DNA from: Nostoc sp. XA010
GTDB taxonomy: Bacteria; Cyanobacteriota; Cyanobacteriia; Cyanobacteriales; Nostocaceae
Direction of reading: 5' to 3'
Assembly (NCBI RefSeq): GCF_020829625.1
Contig: NZ_JAIVFX010000002.1
Coordinates: forward strand, 186,001 to 250,000
DNA length: 64,000 nt
Shown piece after piece: positions 8,106-16,768 of this stretch. The notes under the pieces were generated by a model. That model was not told the origin of the DNA. It worked only from the letters and a program-made list of their open reading frames with translations, and did not search any database. The position numbers and the translations under genes were made by a program. Within the stretch, counting starts at the first letter, position 1; the number at the start of each line of letters is the position of its first letter.

Positions 8106-9710
8106 TTATTTTTTCAAAAAGCGCTGACGTAAACGAGATATAAAACTATTCACCTCTGGTATTTTCATTGATGAAGCGATCGCAGCAAACACTGCAATCC
8201 CTACGAAGCCTGATATACACAATTGCAACACTAAAATCAGCAAACCTGTTTTACCTAGCAATTGTTGAGAAGCAACCAAAGTCCCATAGCTTGCTACCCC
8301 AGCTACCAAGCTACCCGCAGTCAAACCCAAAATCGGCAAACTCCATTCACGCCAAGGTAAACCATTAAGCTTGCGATCGAGCAACCATAACAGCATCAAC
8401 ATTGAGCTGCAATTTACACCCACTGTTGCCAACACCAAACCGGGAGCGCCAAAAGGTTTAACGAAAAACCAATCTAATATGATGTTGAGCAAAATGTTAA
8501 AAATGCTGATACGAAAAGGTGTCTGTCCATCGCCTAAAGCATAGAACACCCGCACCAAAACATCACGTCCCAAATAGACAAACATCCCAATTCCGTAAGC
8601 GACTAGTAAGGATGAAACTAGCTCTGTAGCTTCTGGCTTGAAAGCACCGCGCTCATATACCACCTGCACAATAGGCACTGATAACGACACCATCAGCGCC
8701 CCTAGCGGTAGCATGGTGAAGGCAGTAAGTAGCAGCCCTTGGCGAATGCGTAATTTTAAATCTGGCCAATTTTCGGGGCCGGCAAGTTTGGCAAATATCG
8801 GTAATAGGGGCAGTAAAATGATATTAGAAATAATCCCTAACGGAGTTTGGACTAATAGATTGGCATAGTTAAATCCTGCTGCCGCACCAGGAATAGGACT
8901 GGCAAAATAAAGGTCAGTGGCAACATTAATTGGCATCATTCCAGAGGAAACTGTTGCCGGAGTCATGATTTTAATTACTTCTTGAACGCCTGGGGATTTA
9001 AAATCAAATCGCAGGCGTAATGTGCCTAATCCTAACCGCCACTGCACGATTAGCTGCACTAACCACTGGAGAATTGCTCCTGCTAAGGTTCCCCAAGCTA
9101 GAACCATTCCACCGATTAAAGCGTATTCCGGTTTAATAATGTCTTTGCCCAGTTGCATAGCCAAGATACCAAGACCGGCAACAACGGTAATACTGGATAA
9201 TAAGGGACTAATGGAGAGTAACCAATATTGATTGGCTGCATTAAGAGTACCAAAGCCAATGCCAATTAATCCGGCAAATAAAGCCATTGGTGCCATAATG
9301 CGGAGTTGTTGAATTGCGATCGCTCTGGTTGTCGCTTCCAAACCATGACCGACTAAATCAACGATCGCATCCGCAAATAAAACTTGAGCAATTGTCACCA
9401 GCAACAGCGATCCAGCTACCAGCGTTGTCACGGTTTCCACTAGGGGAGCCGCTTCTTCTCGCCGCCGCTTGGCTAAAACACTGACAACTGCACTGTGTAG
9501 TGGCCCATTGACACCACCGAGTAATATCAATAGAAAGCCAGGGATAATATAGGCATAACTATAGGCGGTGGCAGCAGCACCAACACCAAAAGCGGCAGCG
9601 ATCGCTTGCTGCCGCACTAAACCGAAGACTTTACTAATTAATGTGGCTGCGGCAACAATGGCAGCAATTCCAGCGAAAGAACGAGAGGGTTTTTGGTCTT
9701 GTTGTGTCAC
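8106..9710 (-). CDS. murJ: lipid II flippase MurJ (MviN family)
   Basis: A 534-residue integral membrane protein with about 14 hydrophobic segments, the usual size for MurJ. The start SFAGIAAIVAAATLISKVFG, then LVRQQAIAAAFGVG, is the conserved MviN N-terminus, with the Arg of the RxxxxAxxFG motif that lines the substrate cavity. MurJ belongs to the MOP exporter superfamily and flips undecaprenyl-PP-MurNAc-pentapeptide-GlcNAc across the plasma membrane for peptidoglycan synthesis. The first codon is GTG (9710-9708) with no strong ribosome site, and no in-frame ATG lies nearby. A short palindromic repeat lies upstream at 9860. Confidence 0.95.
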   Translation of the reverse strand: MTQQDQKPSRSFAGIAAIVAAATLISKVFGLVRQQAIAAAFGVGAAATAYSYAYIIPGFLLILLGGVNGPLHSAVVSVLAKRRREEAAPLVETVTTLVAGSLLLVTIAQVLFADAIVDLVGHGLEATTRAIAIQQLRIMAPMALFAGLIGIGFGTLNAANQYWLLSISPLLSSITVVAGLGILAMQLGKDIIKPEYALIGGMVLAWGTLAGAILQWLVQLIVQWRLGLGTLRLRFDFKSPGVQEVIKIMTPATVSSGMMPINVATDLYFASPIPGAAAGFNYANLLVQTPLGIISNIILLPLLPIFAKLAGPENWPDLKLRIRQGLLLTAFTMLPLGALMVSLSVPIVQVVYERGAFKPEATELVSSLLVAYGIGMFVYLGRDVLVRVFYALGDGQTPFRISIFNILLNIILDWFFVKPFGAPGLVLATVGVNCSSMLMLLWLLDRKLNGLPWREWSLPILGLTAGSLVAGVASYGTLVASQQLLGKTGLLILVLQLCISGFVGIAVFAAIASSMKIPEVNSFISRLRQRFLKK

Positions 9711-10183
9711 GAATATTACCCGACAACTCTTGCAGAGTGCATACTTTAAAACATTTAACCTGAAATTCCGTAGTCTGTCAGGTAAATTTTGACAAATTAC
9801 TTATTTTACATGCTTTCGTCGTACAGCCCTTTGGGCATCCTACGACGGGTATTAGCCTAGCGATGCCTACGGCGGGCTACGCCTACGCTCAAAGGACTTC
9901 CAAATCAAAAAATAATTAATAATCGCAAAGTAAGCTTTCTTGAGTAGGGGAAGCAGATATCTGATGGTCGTCTTAGATGAAGGAATTGAGAAATTTAATT
10001 TTGGACTAAATTATTTTTTAACCCATTACGAGGATAGATAAATAAAGGGGAACTATAACAATAACCATCTTCTGAGAAATTGTTGAACACTGCAAAAATA
10101 TTGCAGTTTGTCATATTTTTGGCAACCTTTAATTCCATGAAGTTGGTATGAGGAATCATCATTAAAGGACATAATTCAGAGTA
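9711..10183. other. divergent spacer between murJ and the GAF kinase
   Basis: About 470 bases between two genes that point away from each other, so it must hold both promoters. It contains the palindromic repeat at 9860-9888 and a weaker related block (TACGACGGGTATTAGCC) just before it. No gene seen. Confidence 0.5.
9860..9888. repeat. Nostoc palindromic repeat, intact 29-base core
   Basis: The core runs GCGATGCCTACGGCGGGC, then TACGCCTACGC; GGCGTAGCC-type arms pair across the GGG. Nearly the same sequence recurs at 11003-11032 (inside a gene), 25382-25410 and, shortened, 61907-61930. Confidence 0.8.
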
Positions 10184-13100
10184 ATGGAACCTAATTCAAA
10201 TTTCACGGAAAATCAACTTCTTTTGTCAAGCGCTCAACTTCAAGAGCAATTAGACCAACAAAAGGCTCTGGCGAGTGTAATTGTCCGAATTCGGGAGTCT
10301 CTTGACTTAGAAACAATTTTTCAAACTACCGTTACACAAGTGCGTCAGTTGCTAAATGCTGATCGTGTAGCAGTCTTCCAGTTTGACCATGAAAAAGACT
10401 GGGAAGGAGAATTTGTTTCTGAGGATGTTGCACTTGGCTGGGACTCAGCACTGGCAATAAAAGTTTATGACCACTGTTTTGGAGAGCAATTTGCTTCCAG
10501 TTCTCAACAAGGTAGAGTGCAAGCAGTAGCAGATATTTACAAAGCGGGACTGAGTGATTGTCATCTGGCATTTTTGAGGAAATTTCAGGTACAGGCCAAC
10601 CTCGTTGTCCCTCTATCACGGCAGAAGGAACTGTGGGGATTGCTTTGCATTCATCAGTGCAGCGAGGCTCGTAACTGGAAAGAATCGGAAATTGAGTTTA
10701 TTCGTCAAATTTCTGACCATCTTGTTGTTGCGATTCAACAAGCACAACATCTCCATGAAGTCCAATTGCAAGCCGCAAAATTGGCTCAAGCGGCTCAACG
10801 CGACCAAGTAATTGCTCAGATTGTCGATGAAATTCGCTCACCCATTGATATTGAAACCATCTTTAAAACAACAACTCAAGAAATACGCCAACTGCTGCAA
10901 GCTGATCGAGTTACCATCTTTAGCTTCAATGCCGATTGGAGTGGGAACTTTGTTGCTGAATCATTTGCGGAAGGCTGGACTCCTTTAATTGGCATTGAGC
11001 CTGCGATGTCTACGACGGGCTACGCCTACGCTGATACTTATTTACAACAGACGCAAGGCGGACGTTACGCTAATAACCAGACATTTACAGTCAATGACAT
11101 TTACCAAGCCGGATTAACAAACTGCCATGTAACCCTATTGGAGCAATTTCAGGCAAAAGCCTTTGCAACTGCCCCCATTCTCCAAGGAGACAAACTTTGG
11201 GGAGTCATCGCTGCTTACCAAAATTCTTCACCCAGACAGTGGCAATCTTATGAAGTCGAATCACTAAGCAAAATCGGCACACAAATTGGTGTGGCAGTGC
11301 GACACCATAAGTTGCTCACATACGCTCAGTACCAAGCAGAGCAACAAAAGACATTAACTAGCGTGATTACTCGAATTCGGGAATCCCTAGATTTAGATAC
11401 AATCTTCCAAACTACTGTCACCGAGGCACGGAAAATGCTGCAAGCGGATCGAGTTGCAGTCTTTCGTTTTGATCCTCAAAAAGGTTGGGAAGGAGAATTT
11501 ATTTCTGAGGATGTTGTAGCTGAATGTAGCTCGGTAATAACAGAAAAAGTTTATGATTATTGCTTCGGTGAAAACTTTGCGACCCTTTACGCGCAAGGTC
11601 GAGTCAATGCGATCGCTGATATTTATCAAGAAAAGTTTCCAGGTTGCTACATTCAAATCTTAGAAAAATTTCAAGTGCGGGCAAATCTGATCGCACCTCT
11701 ATTGAAAAAAGGTGAACTTTGGGGATTGCTGTGTATTCACCAATGCAATGCCCCTCGTCACTGGCAACCCTCTGAAATTGAATTTGCTAGTCAAATAGCC
11801 GAGCAATTGGGAGTAGCATTAAAACAGGATTCTTATTTAAAGCAAGTTCAAATGCAGGTTGTCCAGTTAGCAGAAGCTACTGAACGGGAGAAAGCAATGG
11901 AACGCCAAGAATTGCTGGCTGCAACCATTGATAAAATCCGCCAGTCACTTGATATTAAAACTATTTTTAGAACCACTACTCACGCTGTGCGAGAGTTGCT
12001 CGAAGTCGAGCGAGTTGCAATCTACCGTTTCAACTCAGATTGGAGCGGTAAATTTGTAGCAGATTCTTTTAAAGATGGTTGGAAGCCTGTTTTACAAGCT
12101 CAACCAATGATTATAATAGAAACTTTTGAGGACACAGACGACGATAACGAACTTCCGCGTAACGAAACCTTTGTTCCGATTCGGGAAGGTGAAAAATTAT
12201 GGGGATTATTAGTTGCTTATCAAAATTCCCAGCCGCGTTATTGGAAAGAAGAAGAAATTAATTTACTGGCTCAAGTAGGAGTGCAATTGGGAATTGCGAT
12301 TCAGCAAGCAGAATTACTCGAACAAACTAAACGTCAAACATTAGAACTTACTCAAGCTCTGCAAGAATTAAAACAAACTCAGACCCGGTTAATTCAGGGT
12401 GAAAAAATGGCAGGATTAGGACAACTACTTGCTGGAGTTGCTCATGAAATCAATAATCCTGTAAGTTTTATTTTTGGCAATCTCATCCATTTAAACGAAT
12501 ATACTCAAGAATTGCTGAATGTAGTAAAACTTTACCGTCAAAACTCCTCAGTATTGCCAACTGTCCAACAGCAAATTGACAAGACTGATTTGGATTTTCT
12601 CATCGAAGATTTACCCAAAACCCTTGAGTCAATGAAAGTAGGCACAGACCGTATTTGTGAGATTGTCCTATCACTGCGAAACTTTTCTCGTACAGATGGG
12701 GCTGAATTGAAGCCAGTAGACATTCATGAAGGATTGGATAGTACTTTGCTAATCTTAGGGCATCGGCTCAAAAACAATAATGAACGCCCAGCTATTGAAA
12801 TTGTGAAAGAATATGCTACTTTAGGTTTGCTCGAATGCTATCCAGCGCAATTAAATCAAGTGTTTATGAATCTTCTAAGTAACAGTATTGATGCATTAGA
12901 GGAAAAGTTTAAAACTATACAGCAAAGGTATTTGAATTTATCCCAAAGGTGTCCAAAAATACCTTTAACTATCTGGATTAGTACGCAAGCCGTTAATAAC
13001 CAGATTGTAATTAGAATAGCTGATAATGGTCTGGGGATTCCAGAAGAGGTGCGATCGCACATGTTTGATCCCTTCTTCACTACCAAAGCACCAGGTAAAG

Positions 13101-13225
13101 GTACGGGGTTAGGCTTATCTATCAGCCATCAAATAATAGTTGAAAAACATCATGGTCAGATTAAATGTTCCTCTAAACCAGGAGAAGGAACAGAGTTTTT
13201 AATTGAAATTTCCACGGATAATTGA
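10184..13225 (+). CDS. sensor histidine kinase with four GAF domains
   Basis: A soluble 1013-residue protein with no membrane segment. Four GAF modules occupy about residues 30-195, 210-380, 395-570 and 585-720. Each starts with a variant of IRxSLDxxTIFxTTxxxxRxLLxxxRVxxF. Modules 1 and 3 are close copies, as are 2 and 4, pointing to duplication of a GAF pair. The kinase core follows: H-box [17 protein letters not shown] (His near residue 754), N-box [17 protein letters not shown], then [10 protein letters not shown] and [14 protein letters not shown]. There is no receiver, so the partner regulator lies elsewhere. The GAFs lack an obvious phycobilin-attachment Cys signature, so light sensing cannot be claimed. 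In GAF2 a palindromic repeat (11003-11032) is translated in frame. Confidence 0.93.
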   Translation: MEPNSNFTENQLLLSSAQLQEQLDQQKALASVIVRIRESLDLETIFQTTVTQVRQLLNADRVAVFQFDHEKDWEGEFVSEDVALGWDSALAIKVYDHCFGEQFASSSQQGRVQAVADIYKAGLSDCHLAFLRKFQVQANLVVPLSRQKELWGLLCIHQCSEARNWKESEIEFIRQISDHLVVAIQQAQHLHEVQLQAAKLAQAAQRDQVIAQIVDEIRSPIDIETIFKTTTQEIRQLLQADRVTIFSFNADWSGNFVAESFAEGWTPLIGIEPAMSTTGYAYADTYLQQTQGGRYANNQTFTVNDIYQAGLTNCHVTLLEQFQAKAFATAPILQGDKLWGVIAAYQNSSPRQWQSYEVESLSKIGTQIGVAVRHHKLLTYAQYQAEQQKTLTSVITRIRESLDLDTIFQTTVTEARKMLQADRVAVFRFDPQKGWEGEFISEDVVAECSSVITEKVYDYCFGENFATLYAQGRVNAIADIYQEKFPGCYIQILEKFQVRANLIAPLLKKGELWGLLCIHQCNAPRHWQPSEIEFASQIAEQLGVALKQDSYLKQVQMQVVQLAEATEREKAMERQELLAATIDKIRQSLDIKTIFRTTTHAVRELLEVERVAIYRFNSDWSGKFVADSFKDGWKPVLQAQPMIIIETFEDTDDDNELPRNETFVPIREGEKLWGLLVAYQNSQPRYWKEEEINLLAQVGVQLGIAIQQAELLEQTKRQTLELTQALQELKQTQTRLIQGEKMAGLGQLLAGVAHEINNPVSFIFGNLIHLNEYTQELLNVVKLYRQNSSVLPTVQQQIDKTDLDFLIEDLPKTLESMKVGTDRICEIVLSLRNFSRTDGAELKPVDIHEGLDSTLLILGHRLKNNNERPAIEIVKEYATLGLLECYPAQLNQVFMNLLSNSIDALEEKFKTIQQRYLNLSQRCPKIPLTIWISTQAVNNQIVIRIADNGLGIPEEVRSHMFDPFFTTKAPGKGTGLGLSISHQIIVEKHHGQIKCSSKPGEGTEFLIEISTDN
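11003..11032. repeat. Nostoc palindromic repeat translated within GAF2 of the kinase
   Basis: Sequence GCGATGTCTACGACGGGC, then TACGCCTACGCT, differing from the 9860 copy at only a few positions. In the kinase frame it encodes [10 protein letters not shown] and leaves no stop. The host reading frame is kept. Confidence 0.85.
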
Positions 13226-13258
13226 TATCTCTGTTTTTAGGCTCAACGCTGAGATTCT

Positions 13259-13765
13259 TTACTTACAACCTAAACTATCTCGCGTTGACATACCCGTAAC
13301 CGGATTTACCCCATCGGCCCTTTCACACATTAGCGACACTTGATAACGGTCAATCAAAGCGTCGGTAAAATCAGCGCCTGTAATTTCGGCATCAAAAAAA
13401 CGGCTACGGGTCAAAGTGGCTTCTGTAAAAATGGCATTTTTCAGATTAGCACCATCCATAGTGACGCGATCAACCAAAGCGCCGCTTAAGTTCGCACCTT
13501 CCAGATTTGCCTTTAACAAAACTCCTTTAGTGAGAATTGCGTTGGTTAAATTCGCTCCTTGAAAATTCGTCCCCCGCATTTCTGCTGCTACAAAAGTCAC
13601 ACCTGCCAAATCAGCATGAGAAAAATCACGATTTTCTAAATTTATATTGTTGTAATTAATTGTATTTATCTGAGCAAAAGCAGGTTTTGGATTAAGTATT
13701 ACCCACCCAAATGCCAGTATCAAAATCACAATCAAACCAAAAAAACGCAGTAAAATCTTTTTCAT
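13259..13765 (-). CDS. exported pentapeptide-repeat protein (thylakoid-lumen type)
   Basis: 168 residues. A signal peptide (FFGLIVILILAFGWVIL, then PKPAFA) is followed by about 90 residues of A(D/N)LXX pentapeptides such as ANLTNA, ANLEGANLSGA, ANLKNA and ADFTDA, which build a right-handed quadrilateral beta-helix. The C-terminal CERADGVNPVTGMSTRDSLG, then C, has two Cys that may form a disulfide. The same tail ends the lumenal pentapeptide proteins of cyanobacteria and chloroplasts (TL17/TL20.3-like). Its biochemical function is unknown. The start ATG follows an AT-rich leader, and the gene is followed on the same strand by nothing nearby. Confidence 0.85.
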   Translation of the reverse strand: MKKILLRFFGLIVILILAFGWVILNPKPAFAQINTINYNNINLENRDFSHADLAGVTFVAAEMRGTNFQGANLTNAILTKGVLLKANLEGANLSGALVDRVTMDGANLKNAIFTEATLTRSRFFDAEITGADFTDALIDRYQVSLMCERADGVNPVTGMSTRDSLGCK

Positions 13766-13817
13766 AACTTTATTATTTATCAGCAGTCCTTTGTCATTAG
13801 CCGCTTGTCATTTAACC

Positions 13818-13845
13818 AATGACTAATGACTAATGACTAATGACT
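13818..13845. repeat. AATGACT heptamer array
   Basis: Four tandem copies of the 7-base unit AATGACT (or ACTAATG), between the pentapeptide gene and the LCP gene. This is the short tandemly repeated repetitive (STRR) class well known in heterocystous cyanobacteria. The same unit recurs at 52058-52082 and, inverted, at about 29380-29410. Confidence 0.85.
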
Positions 13846-13850
13846 CTTGA

Positions 13851-15371
13851 CTATTTCCAATCTTTACCAATCCGAATTGTGAGATCAGATTCTAAATCAC
13901 CAATCGCCGCTACCTCAATTTGACCCAAGCCTAAGACTTTTTGCAAATCAACTCCAACTCGTCGGTTGCCTTTTTGGACAACAATCTGAGTTTGACGTTG
14001 GGTATCTGGCCAATCAGGCACTTTGTAAATATTAGTAAAGCCTTTCTGTTTCAGATAAGCAATAACTTTTTCAGTTAACTGAGGTTGATTGGAAGCATTT
14101 TGAATAGCAATTTTGAGGTTAGGAACCTGACGCATATCTGGTTTCAGACCAGGTACATTTACCCCAACATAATCATTCAACAGGCTCTGCTGTCCAGTCA
14201 TATTTAGCCAATAGCTATCAGGGTCTTTGCTAAAACGGCTAAACGTACCAGGCAACACGGTCATTTGGAAATTATCCCGATCTAAGTTGAGGCCGAAATT
14301 CACCAACGCCATCATTTCTTCCATCTTCAGGTTGGTATCAAAGTATTTTCGCATCAAGCGAGTTAACTGAGGCAACCTGGGTAAGACGGTAGGACTATTT
14401 AAGCGTTGCAGCAATGCTGCTGTTAGTGCTTGCTGACGCTGCACTCTCGGCAAATCTCCCAAACCTGGTTCGCGGAATCGGACAAACTGTTCTGCTTGTT
14501 CGCCGTTGAGGGTTTGCCAGCCACTGACTAAATTAATCGACAGCCGACTGCTAGAGTCTTTATATTCCATTGATTGCGGAACAAAGACCTCTACTCCGCC
14601 TAACTGATCGACTAACTGCCGTAATCCACTAGTAGAAATGCGGATGTAACGATCGATTGGGGCATTGTTTAAGGTACGGCTAACTACCCGTGCTGCCAAG
14701 ACTGGGCCGCCTTTGGCATTAGCATCAGATACCTTAGTTAAACCCTTTTCTCCCTTTTCTGGGATGGCGATCATCGTATCTCTGGGAATGGAAAGTACCC
14801 GTACAGATTTTTCACTAGGGTTGAGCCTTACTAGCAGCATGGTGTCGCTTTTCCCAGCAAAGCTTTCTGGTGAACCATCAACAGTACTGCTAACTGGTTC
14901 AATCCCCATAATTAAAATATTCATGGGTCGTGAAAGGTTGTACTGGGAAAGTTTGCTCCATAACTCCCCTGGTAATGGAATTTTTATCTCGTCTTTAGCA
15001 GTAGTTCCTAAATCTTCATCTGTTCGATCTAGATTGCTCCACAACGGAGTCCACAGCGCTAAACTTGATACCAGTAAACCAGATAAGATAATGCCGATGA
15101 CAACCGTCATGATCCACAACAGCCATCGAGGCATGGTTAAACCCAGTCTCTCATAAAGCTGATTGGGAATTGCACCCACTGATTCGACAAGGCTACGGTT
15201 GGGATTCGCTGGCGGGTTTAGTTCGACATGCTCCTCCTCTAAATCCTCTACTGGTGCAGGTGTTACTTGATTTTCTGTTCGTTGAATTTGCTGCTGTCGC
15301 ACCTCAGTTTCAAATTCTGCAACTTGCTGAGATGTAAGCGGATTTTCTGACCATTCGACTTGTTTTATCAC
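13851..15371 (-). CDS. LytR-CpsA-Psr (LCP) family cell-wall glycopolymer ligase
   Basis: About 506 residues. A cytoplasmic N-terminal region of about 85 residues, one membrane segment (LLWIMTVVIGIILSGLLVSS), then the extracytoplasmic LCP domain with NILIMGIEP, the DTMLLVRLNP and SIPRDTMIAIPE motifs (Arg and Asp for pyrophosphate/Mg) and the LNGEQAEQFVRFR block. The last 100 residues are the LytR C-terminal domain (IAIQNASNQPQLTEKVIAYL). LCP enzymes move undecaprenyl-linked glycopolymers onto the cell wall. I set the start at GTG 15371-15369 because a perfect GGGGAG lies 6 bases upstream; the frame stays open to a TTG at 15389, which would have no ribosome site. The opposite-strand nucleotidyltransferase at 15487 shares the short promoter region. 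Confidence 0.9.
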   Translation of the reverse strand: MIKQVEWSENPLTSQQVAEFETEVRQQQIQRTENQVTPAPVEDLEEEHVELNPPANPNRSLVESVGAIPNQLYERLGLTMPRWLLWIMTVVIGIILSGLLVSSLALWTPLWSNLDRTDEDLGTTAKDEIKIPLPGELWSKLSQYNLSRPMNILIMGIEPVSSTVDGSPESFAGKSDTMLLVRLNPSEKSVRVLSIPRDTMIAIPEKGEKGLTKVSDANAKGGPVLAARVVSRTLNNAPIDRYIRISTSGLRQLVDQLGGVEVFVPQSMEYKDSSSRLSINLVSGWQTLNGEQAEQFVRFREPGLGDLPRVQRQQALTAALLQRLNSPTVLPRLPQLTRLMRKYFDTNLKMEEMMALVNFGLNLDRDNFQMTVLPGTFSRFSKDPDSYWLNMTGQQSLLNDYVGVNVPGLKPDMRQVPNLKIAIQNASNQPQLTEKVIAYLKQKGFTNIYKVPDWPDTQRQTQIVVQKGNRRVGVDLQKVLGLGQIEVAAIGDLESDLTIRIGKDWK

Positions 15372-15486
15372 AATTATCTCCCCACTCAACCACTCCCTAA
15401 AAGTATGTTAATCCAAGCTACAAATATTGCCAGTGGAAAAGCTCACTGTAAACTTGTAATATTCTTCGGTAGGCGTGTATGACAAC

Positions 15487-16551
15487 ATGAATACTTTATT
15501 GTTCCCCGTAATCCTCGCTGGTGGTAAAGGCGAACGTTTTTGGCCCCTGAGTCGCAAAGACCGACCCAAGCAATTTTTAAGTCTTGATGGTAGCTCTAGA
15601 AGTTTATTACAAGCAACCGCCGATCGATTAATTGAACTCGGTGGCGGGTGGGATTCCTTGTGGGTAATTACTTCTAATCAGATAGCTGAAGGGGTAAGAC
15701 AACAATTACCTGATCTACCATCTCAGAATTTATTGATTGAGTCGGAAGGCAGAGACACCGCCGCAGCCGTTGCTTGGACAAGTTTAGAAATCAAACAGCG
15801 CTATGGAGAAGACGCTGTTATTGGCTTTTTCCCTGCTGACCACTGGATTGCTGATCAAGAGGCGTTTGCACACACATTAAGTGCGGCTACGCAACTAGCA
15901 GCAAGCACAGCAGCGATCGTTACACTAGGGATCAAGCCTACTTTTCCATCAACCGGTTACGGTTACATTGAACAAGGTGAAAAAATAGGTAGCTTTAATG
16001 AGTTGCCAGCTTATCACGTCAACCGCTTTACTGAAAAGCCCGACCGGGAAACGGCAGAGACTTTTTTATCTACGGGACGCTTTAGCTGGAATAGTGGAAT
16101 GTTCGTTTTTCGGGCAGGGGTTGTTCTCAAGGAACTACATACCCATGCACCAGAAATTATCGAACCTTTAGAACAACATGGCCCTGATATCTATCCCCAG
16201 TTGCCTAAGAAGAGTATAGACTATGCGTTAATGGAAAAGACAACTCTAGCATACGTTTTGCCAGTTGATTTTGGTTGGGATGATTTAGGAGATTGGAATG
16301 CGATCGAACGCTTACTCAAAACAGAAGAGAATCCCAATGTGGAACTTGCTACGCACGTAGGGCTAGATACGCAGGGGGCGATTATTTACGCCTCAAATCC
16401 AGAGGATGTAGTTGTTACAATTGGTTTAGAGGACGTGGTGATTGTGCGCGATCGCAATGTCACCCTCGTTGTTAAAAAAGAACGTACCCAGGAAATCAAG
16501 CAGATCCTCAAAATTCTCCAAAGCGATTCCCGATTTACCGACCTGCTATAA
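15487..16551 (+). CDS. mannose-1-phosphate guanylyltransferase
   Basis: A 354-residue single-domain nucleotidyltransferase. The N-terminal VILAGGKGERFWPLSR, then KDRPKQFLSLDG, is the nucleotide-binding signature of GTP:mannose-1-phosphate guanylyltransferases, with RDTAAAVAWTS, FPADHWI, FTEKPD and SWNSGMFVF following in the right order. There is no phosphomannose-isomerase domain, so it is the short, monofunctional type. The product GDP-mannose feeds exopolysaccharide, glycolipid and lipopolysaccharide sugars. The ATG at 15487 is preferred; a GTG four codons upstream is possible. It diverges from the LCP ligase gene, which fits shared use in envelope glycan synthesis. Confidence 0.9.
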   Translation: MNTLLFPVILAGGKGERFWPLSRKDRPKQFLSLDGSSRSLLQATADRLIELGGGWDSLWVITSNQIAEGVRQQLPDLPSQNLLIESEGRDTAAAVAWTSLEIKQRYGEDAVIGFFPADHWIADQEAFAHTLSAATQLAASTAAIVTLGIKPTFPSTGYGYIEQGEKIGSFNELPAYHVNRFTEKPDRETAETFLSTGRFSWNSGMFVFRAGVVLKELHTHAPEIIEPLEQHGPDIYPQLPKKSIDYALMEKTTLAYVLPVDFGWDDLGDWNAIERLLKTEENPNVELATHVGLDTQGAIIYASNPEDVVVTIGLEDVVIVRDRNVTLVVKKERTQEIKQILKILQSDSRFTDLL

Positions 16552-16640
16552 AAATTAAAACCCTTGGTAGAGGCGAAAAAGCCTATTTTCCCATTATAAC
16601 TTGACTGTCGAAAAGCAGAGCATTTGAAAGAGGCAGAGGA

Positions 16641-16762
16641 GCAGGGAGCAGGGAGCAGAGGGGAAAGAGCTAATTTTTTATTCTCCCCCTTGCCCCCTGC
16701 CCCCTGCCCCCTGCCCCATTCCCCCTGCCCCATTCCCCACTCCCCACTCCCCACTCCCCACT
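16641..16762. repeat. CCCCTGC / CCCCACT heptamer array with an inverted partner
   Basis: From 16684 to 16762 there are about eleven tandem 7-base units of CCCCTGC, CCCCATT and CCCCACT type. Just before it (16641-16668) is the complementary GGGAGCA repeat, so the transcript can fold on itself. The array ends 7 bases before the ATG of the ABC1 gene and must form much of its leader. Related CCCCACT runs are at 22795-22830 (inverted) and 30946-30976 (inside a gene). Confidence 0.8.
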
Positions 16763-16768
16763 TCAAAA

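Noticed and set aside
13818-13845. Tandem repeats as a CRISPR array
   Set aside because: Units are only 7 bases with no spacers. These and the arrays at 16684, 22795 and 52058 are STRR heptamers.
14665-15156. 163-codon plus-strand frame inside the LCP gene
   Set aside because: Antisense shadow of a well-supported LCP domain.
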